Positions 8,238-17,437 of a stretch of DNA of 64,000 nt are shown here, in pieces. Source of the stretch: Phyllobacterium pellucidum (GTDB lineage Bacteria > Pseudomonadota > Alphaproteobacteria > Rhizobiales > Rhizobiaceae); the NCBI RefSeq assembly GCF_013327855.1, contig NZ_JABUMX010000002.1, positions 496,001-560,000 on the forward strand. The letters are read 5' to 3'. Position numbers and translations under genes: made by a program. Under the pieces are notes generated by a model, which saw only the letters and a program-made list of their open reading frames with translations, made no database searches and was not told the DNA's origin. Each line of letters starts with the position of its first letter. Within the stretch, counting starts at the first letter, position 1.

Positions 8238-10676
8238 CTATTGTTTGAACTTCTTGCCATCTGCCGCAAGTTCGTCGCGCACGCGTTTGGTCAGGAGTTC
8301 GACGATCGAATCCGCATCCTCCAAATGCAGGTTCACGTCGCGCTGCGGATAGGGAATTTCAATTCCTTCTTCTGAGAAGCGATCGATGATGGCAAATCGG
8401 ACATCATTTTGAACCGAGCCGGAATTGGACAGATCGGCAAGGTGAACCCTTACTTCGAATTGCATGGTCGAATCGAGAATTGCCGAGAACGCCACGAAGG
8501 GTTCCGGGTTCTTGAGCACCAGAGGATGGCTGCGGGCGATCTCCATCAACAGGTCATGAACGCGACGAGGATCGACCTTGTGAGAAACGCCGATGGCAAT
8601 ATCAACGCGCCCAAGCTTGTTGCGATGCGTCCAATTGCCGACGCTACCATTTATGAACGACGAGTTCGGAATGATGAGCGACTGGCGCTGGAAGGTTTCG
8701 ACCTCCGTTGCGCGCACGCTGATCTTCTTGACGATGCCGCCGACGCCGCCGGTCTCGATCCAGTCGCCGACCTTGAACGGCCGTTCGGCGAGAAGAATGA
8801 GGCCCGAGACGAAGTTCGATACGATTGCCTGCATGCCGAAACCGATGCCGAGCGAGAGACCACCGGCAACGAGCGCAAGGCTGGAGAGGTTTATGCCCGC
8901 CGCGGAGACGCCGATGACGGCAGCAACGCCCAGGCCGAGATAACCGACTGCGGTTCTGATCGAGTTGCGCACGCCTGAATCGAGCTTGCCACGCGCCATG
9001 ACGCGCGTGTCGAGCCAGCCCTGGAACCAGCGTGTGAAGAAATAGAACAGCGCGAACAGAAGGACGCCGGTGGCGATCGCGATCAGCGAAATGTTGAACG
9101 AGCCAATCTGGAAGCCGGTGGCGATCGTCAGGAACCATGCCGACATCTCGCTCCACTGGAAGCCCCAGAGCAGCAAGATGACCGGGATGCCGAGGATGAC
9201 GACAAAGACGTTGATGACGATGCTGGCAACGAGACCGAGCTGGTCCATCGTCGTCTCGTCAAGCCCGAACCGCTTCTGTATTGCCTGGCCGAGCTTGGTG
9301 CCGGCCAGCGCATTTTCGTCCGACACCGCCCGCGCCGTCAGGAAGCCGAGATACATCGTCACCAGCACGGCGCCGTTGATGATGATCTGCTGCGAAACGA
9401 AGCGGGCAAGCCCGATATAGCCGAAGAACGCCGCGATGATAGGAACGAGGCCAATCGTAAAAAGGAATATCCGCATGGCGCGCGGCCAAGGTTTGGTCGC
9501 CCCGCTCTCGGCGTCCTCGAGCGGCTTCAGGAAGGCCATTGCAATGATCAGCAGGCCGACAAGGACTGTGGCGAAGAGGCTCTTGGCAACAGTCAGCGAC
9601 AGCGCCGATGCGGCGATCTGGTTGATCGTATCGGCAATGTAATCAAGTCCGGTGATCGTCGCCGTCGCCGTGATCAGCACCATGAGAATACGGCCGGGCC
9701 GCGGTGCGACCCGCACCAGCCGCCAGTTCGGCGCCCCGGGACAGATTACCGCCTGCGCCAGCGCATGCACAAAGAAGACGATGCCGATCACGCAGAAGAG
9801 CATGTAGATCAGCGACGCAATGTCCGGCCGCATCACATTGAAATAGCCCAGGAAAAGGTAAGTCGTCGCCAGGAACACGATCACGGTGAGCGAGCGCATC
9901 AGCGTCGACCAGAATGCCACCGCGAGGCGGCTGAGATAGGACGGCGCCTCGATGCCCGGGTCGCGGAAATAGAGGTGGCCGATCGTACGCCGGCCGCCGA
10001 TCAGCAGTACCAATGCGGCAATACCGGCAAAGAAGGTGGCAGCCAGCATCGATTGCCATTTGAAAGTGACAACAAACCTCCACCAGGACGAGACGAGCCG
10101 GTTCATCGTCTGAAGTTCCTGGCCATAGGCGGTGACGATCTCGCTGCCGAGCGAATAGTTGATATCGACCCGCTGCGACAAAGTGTTGGTGAAGAGCTCG
10201 CGCCGCGCCTCGCCAATGGCATCGATCATCCGGTTGACCTGGATCAGGAGATCCTCGGTCTCGCCGAGAACCGCATTGATTTCCGCCTTCTCCGTCGTCA
10301 GCCGTATACGCTCGTCGGTGACGATCTGGGCCTCAGGCGGTTGGCCCTGCGGCGGAGGAGGTCCGAGCTGATCGAGACGAGCGTTGATTTCGGTGATGCG
10401 CGGGCGAAACGACACGCCGATGTCGAGGAGTTTCTTCGATGTGCCTTCAAGGTTGAGGCGAAGGTCGGCGAGCGTGGCGTCCGTATCGGCCTTCAGCTTC
10501 TGCTGGTCGTAGTTCGAGATTTGCTTCTTCACGGCATCGATCGCAGGGCGCTGTTCGGCGACAACTGCCGACTCGACGTCCGGTACGGCGTCCGGCGCTT
10601 GCTGCGCGCTTGCATATGGAACCACGGCTGCCAGAAGCATTACCGCGACAATCATCGATACGAACTGCCGGATCAT
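8238..10676 (-). CDS. MscS family mechanosensitive channel with DUF3772 periplasmic domain
   Basis: 812 residues from the ATG at 10676, which starts a clear signal peptide (MIRQFVSMIVAVMLLAA, cleavage near ASAQQ); the frame upstream to 10748 lacks it. A soluble periplasmic coiled-coil-prone region (about residues 25-185, DUF3772) is followed by about ten membrane segments. The pore-lining MscS helix and beta domain follow (GLSLGIGFGMQAIVSNFVSG, ERPFKVGDWIETGGVGGIV, then the IPNSSFI motif). These large channels release solutes on hypo-osmotic shock. The length agrees with the DUF3772 subgroup common in rhizobia. Confidence 0.93.
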   Translation of the reverse strand: MIRQFVSMIVAVMLLAAVVPYASAQQAPDAVPDVESAVVAEQRPAIDAVKKQISNYDQQKLKADTDATLADLRLNLEGTSKKLLDIGVSFRPRITEINARLDQLGPPPPQGQPPEAQIVTDERIRLTTEKAEINAVLGETEDLLIQVNRMIDAIGEARRELFTNTLSQRVDINYSLGSEIVTAYGQELQTMNRLVSSWWRFVVTFKWQSMLAATFFAGIAALVLLIGGRRTIGHLYFRDPGIEAPSYLSRLAVAFWSTLMRSLTVIVFLATTYLFLGYFNVMRPDIASLIYMLFCVIGIVFFVHALAQAVICPGAPNWRLVRVAPRPGRILMVLITATATITGLDYIADTINQIAASALSLTVAKSLFATVLVGLLIIAMAFLKPLEDAESGATKPWPRAMRIFLFTIGLVPIIAAFFGYIGLARFVSQQIIINGAVLVTMYLGFLTARAVSDENALAGTKLGQAIQKRFGLDETTMDQLGLVASIVINVFVVILGIPVILLLWGFQWSEMSAWFLTIATGFQIGSFNISLIAIATGVLLFALFYFFTRWFQGWLDTRVMARGKLDSGVRNSIRTAVGYLGLGVAAVIGVSAAGINLSSLALVAGGLSLGIGFGMQAIVSNFVSGLILLAERPFKVGDWIETGGVGGIVKKISVRATEVETFQRQSLIIPNSSFINGSVGNWTHRNKLGRVDIAIGVSHKVDPRRVHDLLMEIARSHPLVLKNPEPFVAFSAILDSTMQFEVRVHLADLSNSGSVQNDVRFAIIDRFSEEGIEIPYPQRDVNLHLEDADSIVELLTKRVRDELAADGKKFKQ

Positions 10677-11009
10677 GCGGAAAATCACGATTTCATATCC
10701 ACCTGTGAACTGTCTTCGTTGCGCATAAGCATACGGATCTCGGCACAATCAAGGCTGTTGTTGATTTCATTGCCTGGATGGTCGGCGCAGCGACAGTGCC
10801 CGCCGCAATCGTGGTGATCGAGCTTTGCTTCGGACAGTAGCATAATCTGGGGAATACCATGAAGAGCCGGATCACAATTCGATCGTGCATTTTGCCCGAA
10901 TACAACCGGGCTCGTCTTGACCCGTCCCTTGAGTTTCTGCTGGATTGGGCTTCCCGATACCAACGCCGCCATCAACGTCCAAACGATTCGCCTTCGAGAC
11001 AATGAGATC
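10677..11009. other. Intergenic region between mscS-like gene and sox operon
   Basis: 333 bases between divergent genes. Both strands were read for a soxB gene or its C-terminal remains and none was seen. The short open frames here have no recognisable protein features. The region presumably holds the promoters of the channel gene and of the soxDAG operon, but no clear -35/-10 boxes or operators could be named. Confidence 0.5.
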
Positions 11010-11285
11010 ATGATCATCAAATGCCCCTATTGCGGACCGCGCGACGTCATCGAATTTACCTATCAGGGCGATGCGACGCGAAAGCGCCCGGAGCCCTTGT
11101 CCAACGATCCGGACGTCTGGAACGCCTATGTCTACGACCGCAGCAATCCATCGGGATTGCACCGTGAGTTCTGGCTGCACAGCGGCGGCTGCCGGCAGCA
11201 TCTGGTCGTCACTCGCGATATGACCACCCATGCCATTTCATCCGTGGCTTTTGCGCGCGACATTGCGAGCGGTGGACAGGCATGA
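11010..11285 (+). CDS. soxD: Sarcosine oxidase subunit delta
   Basis: 91 residues. The ATG at 11010 starts the typical SoxD beginning MIIKCPYCGPRD; the frame extends to 10917, but the extra 31 residues do not fit the family. Delta binds zinc: the CPYC pair near the N-terminus and the later HSGGC provide ligands. In heterotetrameric sarcosine oxidase it packs against alpha and beta. Its stop overlaps the soxA start (ATGA). Unusually it is the first gene here; in most operons soxB precedes soxD. Confidence 0.93.
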   Translation: MIIKCPYCGPRDVIEFTYQGDATRKRPEPLSNDPDVWNAYVYDRSNPSGLHREFWLHSGGCRQHLVVTRDMTTHAISSVAFARDIASGGQA

Positions 11286-14269
11286 CGAGTTCAAGGCTTC
11301 CCAGGGGTGGGCGCGTCGAGCGCTCGAAATCGGTTCGCTTCACCTTCGACGGCAAGGCTTACAGCGGTCATCCCGGCGACACGCTCGCTTCGGCGCTGCT
11401 TGCGAGCGGCATCACCCTTTTTGGCCGGTCGTTCAAGTATCACCGGCCGCGGGGCGTGTTTGCCGCGGGAAGCGACGAGCCGAATGCGCTTGTCACCGTG
11501 CTTTCCGGCGACGTCCGCGAACCGAACGTGCGCGCAACCGAGCTTGAGATCCATGACGGGCTGGTAACCCAAAGCCAGAACCGCTTTCCCTCGCTCGACC
11601 ATGATTTCATGGCCATCAACCAGCTGGCCGGACCGCTGTTTTCCGCCGGATTTTACTACAAAACGTTCATGGGCCCGGCCATCGGCCCGCTGCGTGGCAC
11701 GCGGTTCTGGATGTTCTGCGAAAAATTCATTCGCCGCGCAGCCGGCCTCGGCAAGGCCGGCACCGCGCCCGATCCGGATCGCTACGAACGCATGAACGCC
11801 TGGTGCGACGTGCTCGTCGTCGGCAGTGGTCCTGCTGGCCTCATTGCGGCGGAAGCAGCGGCCGGCACTGGCGCGCGCGTTATCATTGCCGAAGAAAGGC
11901 CGCTTCCGGGAGGTTCGCTGCTCGCCTCGGCCGAGACGATCGACGGCCGCGACCCGTCGGTTTGGGCACGTGAAAAGGCGGCGGCTCTGGCAGCCATGCC
12001 GAATGTACGCTTTCTGACCCGGACGTCGGTTTGGGGCTATTACGACGGCAATGTGCTGACTGCCATCGAACACGTCTCCGACTTCAAGCCCAACCGCACC
12101 AAGGGACAGCCCCGCCAGCGCCACTGGATCATTCGTACCGGCAAGACCATTCTTGCAACCGGCGCCTTCGAGCGGCCCATGGTCTTTCCAGGCAATGACT
12201 GTCCAGGCGTCATGCTCGCCGACGCAGTGCGCCGCTTTGCTTTGGAATATGGTGTCGCCGCCGGCAGCAACGTCACGCTCTTCACCAACAATGACAGCGC
12301 CTACGAAGCCGCGCGGGCGCTTTCCCTTGCGGGCGTCAACATCGTCGCCATCGTCGATGTTCGCGCCGATGTGTCGGGTGCCTGCCGCGATATCGCCACT
12401 GCGGCAAACGCCGAGCTTCTGACCGGCCATGCCGTGACTGGAACCCACGCCGGCAAGACGTTGAGTTCGATCACGGTCCAGCATTTCAATGCCGAAACAT
12501 GCCGGGTCTCAGGTGCGCCCCGCGAAATCCGCACCGACTGTCTTGGCGTTTCCGGCGGCTGGTCACCGGCCATTCACCTTGCGAGCCAGGCCGGCGGCAA
12601 GCCGGAATGGGACGAGGACCTGCAGGCATTCCTGCCGCCCGAACCGAACCAGAACTGGGTGGTGACGGGTGCTGCCGCCGGTTACATGGATACGATCAGC
12701 GTGCTCTCCGATGCGGCGACCAAGGGTTCGGCCAAGAGCCGGCTGATCTTGCCGCCGGTCGAAGCGCCCATGCTCGACGCCTCGCCTGCGCCTGTGTTCC
12801 AGATCGAGCCTTCGGCAAAATCGCAAAAGGCATTCGTCGACTTCCAGCATGATGTGACCGCCGACGATGTTCGCCTCGCCTATCGGGAAGGCTTCCATTC
12901 TGTCGAGCATCTCAAGCGCTATACGACCCTCGGCATGGCGACGGATCAGGGCAAAACTTCGAATGTCCCCGGCCTCGCGATCATGGCGGATGCCCGCGGC
13001 ATCTCGATACCCGAAGCTGGCACGACGCGCTTCCGCCCACCATTCACGCCTGTGTCGTTTGGCGCTCTCGCCGGCGAACGCTACGGCGACCTGCGTCCGC
13101 ATCGGCTGACCCCGATGCATGACTGGCACCTCGCCAACGGCGCCAAGATGTACGAGGCCGGTCTTTGGCACCGTCCGATGATCTACGGCAGCCATGGCGA
13201 AACGGTCGAGCAGGCCTATGTGCGCGAGGCGCGCGCCGTGCGCCAGAGCGTCGGCATTGTCGATGTTTCGACACTTGGCAAGATAGATATTCAAGGACCG
13301 GATGCGGCGGAGCTTCTCGACCGCGTCTACACCAACATGTTCTCGACCCTGCCGGTCGGCAAGGCGCGCTACGGCCTGATGTTGCGCGAGGACGGGCTTG
13401 CCTTCGATGACGGCACCACCTGGCGCCTCGGCGAGACGCAGTTCCTGATGACGACCACGACCGCGAATGCCGGCCCGGTGATGCAGCATCTGGAATATTA
13501 CCTCGACTGCATCTGGCCGGAACTGCGCGTCCATCTGACCTCGGTCACCGACGTATGGGCGGGTACGGCCGTTGCCGGACCAAAGGCACGCGCGCTGCTG
13601 GAAGCCTGCGTTACCGGCACAAAGGTCGACAATGACACTCTGCCGTTCATGGGCATCGTCCATAGCAAGATCGAGGGCGTACCAGTCATGGTCTGCCGCC
13701 TCTCGTTCTCGGGCGAACTCGCCTATGAAGTCTATTGCGGTTCGGGCTACGGGACGAGGGTCTGGGAAGCCCTGCTCACGGCCGGTAAACCGTTCGACGT
13801 CATGCCCTACGGCCTTGAGGCGCTTGGAACGCTGCGCATCGAGAAGGGACACGTGACCGGCGCCGAGATCGACGGACGCGCCAGCGCCCATGATCTTCAC
13901 CTCGACTGGATGCTGTCGAAGAAAAAGCCATTCATCGGCTCCGCCATGCTTGGCCGCGAGGGGCTCAAGGACGAGAACCGGCTTTCGCTCGTCGGCCTCG
14001 TCTCGCTCGACAATCAGGCGATTACCGGCGGCAGCCACATCGTCACCGATGCAAGGCCGCGCGAGCCCGCCGACAGCTTTGGCCATGTCACCGCTGCCTG
14101 CTATTCGCCGGCGCTCGGCAAATATATCGCGCTGGCGCTGGTCAAGCACGGAACGTCGATGATCGGCAACCGCGCCTTCGCCACCGACCTTTTGCGCGGC
14201 AGGCACTGCCCGGTCGAGATCGTCAGCCACCATATGTATGATCCAGAAGGGAGCCGCATGCATGGCTGA
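11282..14269 (+). CDS. soxA: Sarcosine oxidase subunit alpha
   Basis: 995 residues, normal for the alpha subunit. Domains in order: a ferredoxin-like N-terminal domain (VRFTFDGKAYSGHPGDTL, about residues 16-110), a Rossmann-type NAD/FAD domain (DVLVVGSGPAGLIAAEAAAG, about residue 175), and a C-terminal GcvT-like folate domain (DVSTLGKIDIQGPDAAELL onward). The tetrameric enzyme oxidises sarcosine to glycine, hydrogen peroxide and 5,10-methylene-tetrahydrofolate. The alpha subunit carries the NAD and folate sites, while the catalytic FAD and most of the FMN site belong to beta, which is not encoded here. Overlaps soxD by 4 bases and soxG by 8. Confidence 0.95.
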   Translation: MTSSRLPRGGRVERSKSVRFTFDGKAYSGHPGDTLASALLASGITLFGRSFKYHRPRGVFAAGSDEPNALVTVLSGDVREPNVRATELEIHDGLVTQSQNRFPSLDHDFMAINQLAGPLFSAGFYYKTFMGPAIGPLRGTRFWMFCEKFIRRAAGLGKAGTAPDPDRYERMNAWCDVLVVGSGPAGLIAAEAAAGTGARVIIAEERPLPGGSLLASAETIDGRDPSVWAREKAAALAAMPNVRFLTRTSVWGYYDGNVLTAIEHVSDFKPNRTKGQPRQRHWIIRTGKTILATGAFERPMVFPGNDCPGVMLADAVRRFALEYGVAAGSNVTLFTNNDSAYEAARALSLAGVNIVAIVDVRADVSGACRDIATAANAELLTGHAVTGTHAGKTLSSITVQHFNAETCRVSGAPREIRTDCLGVSGGWSPAIHLASQAGGKPEWDEDLQAFLPPEPNQNWVVTGAAAGYMDTISVLSDAATKGSAKSRLILPPVEAPMLDASPAPVFQIEPSAKSQKAFVDFQHDVTADDVRLAYREGFHSVEHLKRYTTLGMATDQGKTSNVPGLAIMADARGISIPEAGTTRFRPPFTPVSFGALAGERYGDLRPHRLTPMHDWHLANGAKMYEAGLWHRPMIYGSHGETVEQAYVREARAVRQSVGIVDVSTLGKIDIQGPDAAELLDRVYTNMFSTLPVGKARYGLMLREDGLAFDDGTTWRLGETQFLMTTTTANAGPVMQHLEYYLDCIWPELRVHLTSVTDVWAGTAVAGPKARALLEACVTGTKVDNDTLPFMGIVHSKIEGVPVMVCRLSFSGELAYEVYCGSGYGTRVWEALLTAGKPFDVMPYGLEALGTLRIEKGHVTGAEIDGRASAHDLHLDWMLSKKKPFIGSAMLGREGLKDENRLSLVGLVSLDNQAITGGSHIVTDARPREPADSFGHVTAACYSPALGKYIALALVKHGTSMIGNRAFATDLLRGRHCPVEIVSHHMYDPEGSRMHG

Positions 14270-14849
14270 GCTTCAATCGCCAATCGGCTCTGCCTACGTG
14301 ACGGGCGATCATGGCAATGCCGCCGGCGGGGTCGGCGTGACGATCCGCGAGCGGATCGGACTTTCGATTATCCAGATCACCGCCTGGAGCGACACCATTC
14401 CAGAAGTGCTGACCGCCATAGGCAGCGCGACGGGGCTCGTCTTGCAGAACAAGCCGGGGCTCGGCCGCGTTGCCGGTGAGAAGTCAGTGTTCGGCTTTGC
14501 GCCCGGACGCTATTTTGTCGTCGCCGCAACGCCCGAACTTGAGCTGCGCCTGCGGTCCGTCATTTCCGCCGACCTTGCGACGATCATCGACCTCACGCAC
14601 GGGCGGACGGTTATCCGGGTCAGTGGCCCTGATGCCGAATGGGTGCTGTCCAAGCTCTTCGCCATCGATTTTTCGGAGCACGCCTTTCCTATCGCCTATG
14701 GGCGGGCGACCCTGCATCACGACATCCACGCCAATATCCAGCATATCGACGACGAGACCTTCGACCTTTATGTCTTCCGCACCTTTGCGCGGTCGTTCTG
14801 GAAAACGCTCGGCCATGCGGCAGAAGAAGTTGGGTACAAGGTCGAATGA
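14262..14849 (+). CDS. soxG: Sarcosine oxidase subunit gamma
   Basis: 195 residues. The ATG at 14262 lies inside the last codons of soxA (8-base overlap) and gives the normal N-terminus MAELQSPIG; the frame upstream to 14238 is ignored. Gamma is a GcvT-like chain without cofactor that completes the heterotetramer; WSDTIPEVL and the middle segment ATIIDLTHGRTVIRVSGPDA match the family. It is the last gene of the soxD-soxA-soxG unit and ends 3 bases from the convergent oxidoreductase. Confidence 0.92.
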   Translation: MAELQSPIGSAYVTGDHGNAAGGVGVTIRERIGLSIIQITAWSDTIPEVLTAIGSATGLVLQNKPGLGRVAGEKSVFGFAPGRYFVVAATPELELRLRSVISADLATIIDLTHGRTVIRVSGPDAEWVLSKLFAIDFSEHAFPIAYGRATLHHDIHANIQHIDDETFDLYVFRTFARSFWKTLGHAAEEVGYKVE

Positions 14850-14852
14850 TCG

Positions 14853-16064
14853 CTATTTGAAGGCGAACACATCCGCGTCAGGATCACCAGTGCCGGTGAT
14901 CTGTCCGCGAATGATCTGCGCGGCGACCATCGAGAACGTAATTCCGTTGCCGCCATAGCCGAGAACGGCATAACAGCGGTTCATGCCGGGTACCGGCCCG
15001 ATTGATGGCAGACCCGTCTCGCTCGCACCAAAGCTTCCGGTCCATGCATAGTCTGCCTCGGCGCTAACGTCGGGGAACAACTTCTTGAGCTTGGCAAGGA
15101 TAGCTTTCGTTTTCGCCGGCAGCTTGCCGTCGCGTTTGTCCTCGTCCTCGAACTCCTCATCCTCGCCGCCGACGATAATGCGCCCGTCCGCCGTCGTGCG
15201 CATATAGAGGTAAGGGTCGGAGGCTTCCCAGATCAGGCAGCGTTGCGGCCACGGCGTCTGCTTTTGCGGAACCGTCGCAACGGCCCAGGTCGAGATGATC
15301 GAATGCCCCTTTTGCGGCACCTGCTTTGGTATTTCGTACCCGGTCGCGAAGATCAGGTGCTTGCAACGGATCGTCTGTCCGGTCGCAGTCATGGCCCGAA
15401 CCCCGCGGTCGGCCGGTTCGACAGCCACGATGTCGGCGGGCGCGAAGACCTTCGCGCCGCGCCCTATCGCCGTTTTCAAATAGCCTGCTGCAAGCTTGCG
15501 CGGATTTGCCTCTATATTGTCGAAGCTCATCAATGCCGCTTCGCGGTTGATATAGAACACCGTCTTCAGTTCTTCGCGGCCAAGCAACTGCGTTTCAAAA
15601 CCGGCGCGGCGTCGCGCGGCAAGCTCCTTTTCCAGACCGTTCTTGTCGAGGAGATCGCCTGCGAGATAAAGCGAATCGCGATTTTCCATTTCGCAATTGA
15701 TCTGCAGTCGCCGCGTCCGCTCGCGCAGGGCATCGACGGCAAGCTTCGATCGGCGCCACGCACGCTCGGCATCATTGATACCGATCTTGCGCGCGAGTTG
15801 ATGCAGAGGCGTGTCAACTTCAAATTGCAAAAGGGCCGTGCTCGCCGGCGTGGACCCCGTAACCGGTTTGCGCCTGTCGAAGACGCAGACACTGAAACCA
15901 GCCTCCGTAAGGCTTTCGGCCATCAGCGCGCCGCTGATGCCCGCCCCGATGATCGCAACATCCGTTCGGATATCTTCGACCAGAAGTTGCGTTTCGATAC
16001 GGGGTGCCCGTCGGGCGAGCCAGATCGGCTGGCCGGTTCGCAAATCGCGATGTTGTGTGATCAT
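14853..16064 (-). CDS. FAD-dependent oxidoreductase, DAO/DadA-like
   Basis: 403 residues. The FAD-binding Rossmann motif DVAIIGAGISGALMAESLTEAG (about residues 34-55) is followed by GSTPASTALLQFEVD and, near the C-terminus, GPVPGMNRCYAVLGYGGNGITFS, the usual end of the D-amino acid oxidase superfamily. Family members oxidise amines or amino acids, but the substrate cannot be told. It lies next to sarcosine oxidase but is convergent with it, and its length and motifs do not fit SoxB. No membrane segment. Confidence 0.88.
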   Translation of the reverse strand: MITQHRDLRTGQPIWLARRAPRIETQLLVEDIRTDVAIIGAGISGALMAESLTEAGFSVCVFDRRKPVTGSTPASTALLQFEVDTPLHQLARKIGINDAERAWRRSKLAVDALRERTRRLQINCEMENRDSLYLAGDLLDKNGLEKELAARRRAGFETQLLGREELKTVFYINREAALMSFDNIEANPRKLAAGYLKTAIGRGAKVFAPADIVAVEPADRGVRAMTATGQTIRCKHLIFATGYEIPKQVPQKGHSIISTWAVATVPQKQTPWPQRCLIWEASDPYLYMRTTADGRIIVGGEDEEFEDEDKRDGKLPAKTKAILAKLKKLFPDVSAEADYAWTGSFGASETGLPSIGPVPGMNRCYAVLGYGGNGITFSMVAAQIIRGQITGTGDPDADVFAFK

Positions 16065-16126
16065 AAGGCTTTCGCAGGTGCGAGGAAGTGACTGCTGCCA
16101 AACGGTGCGAATGCTGTTGCGGTTCC

Positions 16127-17437
16127 CTACAGCGTCGATTTGGCCGGTCGGCCCGCGACATAGACCTCGACGATGGACCGGTCATCGCCCATGGTCTGGA
16201 GAAGGAAGAGTTCCTCGACCAGCGTCTCGACCGTTTCCATGCGAAGCCGCATGGCCGGCGTGGCGCCCGCATCGAGAACGATGCAATCCGCCTCTGCCCC
16301 CACTTTTAGCGAACCGATGAGATCTTCCAGCGACAGCGCCCGGGCATTGCCAAGCGTCGCTTGATAGAAGGAGCGCAGCGGATGGTAACGCTGCCCCTGA
16401 ATATTGAGGATCTTGTAGCCTTCATCGAGCGTGCGCAGCATGGAGTAGGATGTCCCGCCGCCGATATCCGTCGCAATGGCGTTGCGGACGGAGGGCTCCG
16501 AAGCGCGCAGCCGGGCAAGATCGAACAAACCGCTGCCGATGAAGAGATTTGACGTTGGGCAGAAAACCGCAACGGAACGGCTCTCCGCAATGGCGCGGAT
16601 TTCGGCGTCCGTCAGGTGAATGCAATGCCCAAGAAGCGTTTTCGGCCCCAGCAGCCCATAGTGTTCGTAGACGTGCGTATAGTCGCGGCTCCACGGGAAG
16701 AGTTCGGCGACGAAGGCGATTTCGGCAGTATTTTCGCATAGATGCGTCTGAATGTGCAGATCCGGATGTTCGCTGGCAAGCGCGCCGCTCATCTCCAGTT
16801 GCTCCGGCGTCGATGTCGGCGCAAAGCGTGGCGTGATGGCGTAGTGCTGCCGGCCCTTGCCATGCCATTCGGCGATGAGCGCCGCGCTATCGTCATAGCC
16901 CGACTGAGCCGTATCAAGGAGACCCGGCGGCGCATTGCGGTCCATCATCACCTTGCCCGCCACCATCCGCGTATTGCGCCGGTGCGATTCGGCGAAAAAG
17001 GCCTGGACCGATGCCTTGTGCACCGAACAATAGGCGGCCGCGGTCGTGGTTCCGTGGCGGATCAGTTCATCGAAAAATGCCGAGGCGATGCGTTCCGGGT
17101 GGCCCTGGTTCGAGAATTTCTGTTCCTCGACGAAGGTGTACTTGTTGAGCCACTCGAGCAACGCACCCGCATAGGAGCCGACCACCTGCATCTGCGGAAA
17201 ATGGATATGGGTGTCGATGAACCCAGGCATAATCAGGTGCGGGCGATGATCGATGACCTCGAGGTTACGGCCCTCGCCCGCCCGCAGCGCCGAAAACTCG
17301 TCCATTGCTGCAATCATGCCGTCACGCAGCAAGAGGCCGCCATCCTCGATGTAGGTGAAGGCGTCGGCGCTCGCCTCGCCTCCCATCGGCTCATCATGGA
17401 AGGTCAAAAGGCGGCCGCGTAGCAGAACTTCGGTCAT
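16127..17437 (-). CDS. guaD: Guanine deaminase
   Basis: 436 residues from the ATG at 17437; the frame runs on to 17656, but that part lies inside the preceding gene. An amidohydrolase of the guanine deaminase group (guanine to xanthine plus ammonia): metal-binding HIH in MPGFIDTHIHFPQMQ, the family segment SYAGALLEWLNKYTF, HLCEN, GHCIHL and the ATDIGGG aspartate motif. It overlaps puuD by 4 bases, so purine bases are handled by one operon from guanine to xanthine, and urate to hydroxyisourate. Xanthine dehydrogenase itself is not in the window. Confidence 0.94.
   Translation of the reverse strand: MTEVLLRGRLLTFHDEPMGGEASADAFTYIEDGGLLLRDGMIAAMDEFSALRAGEGRNLEVIDHRPHLIMPGFIDTHIHFPQMQVVGSYAGALLEWLNKYTFVEEQKFSNQGHPERIASAFFDELIRHGTTTAAAYCSVHKASVQAFFAESHRRNTRMVAGKVMMDRNAPPGLLDTAQSGYDDSAALIAEWHGKGRQHYAITPRFAPTSTPEQLEMSGALASEHPDLHIQTHLCENTAEIAFVAELFPWSRDYTHVYEHYGLLGPKTLLGHCIHLTDAEIRAIAESRSVAVFCPTSNLFIGSGLFDLARLRASEPSVRNAIATDIGGGTSYSMLRTLDEGYKILNIQGQRYHPLRSFYQATLGNARALSLEDLIGSLKVGAEADCIVLDAGATPAMRLRMETVETLVEELFLLQTMGDDRSIVEVYVAGRPAKSTL

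Noticed and set aside
10677..11009. Possible soxB remnant upstream of soxD
   Set aside because: All frames on both strands were read; none shows FAD-binding or SoxB C-terminal features.
12563..14263. Long open frame of 566 codons opposite soxA
   Set aside because: Antisense shadow of soxA; no family features and no ribosome binding site.
14853..16064. The DAO-type oxidoreductase as the missing SoxB
   Set aside because: It is on the opposite strand, and its N-terminal sequence and overall motifs fit a separate DadA-like group, not SoxB.
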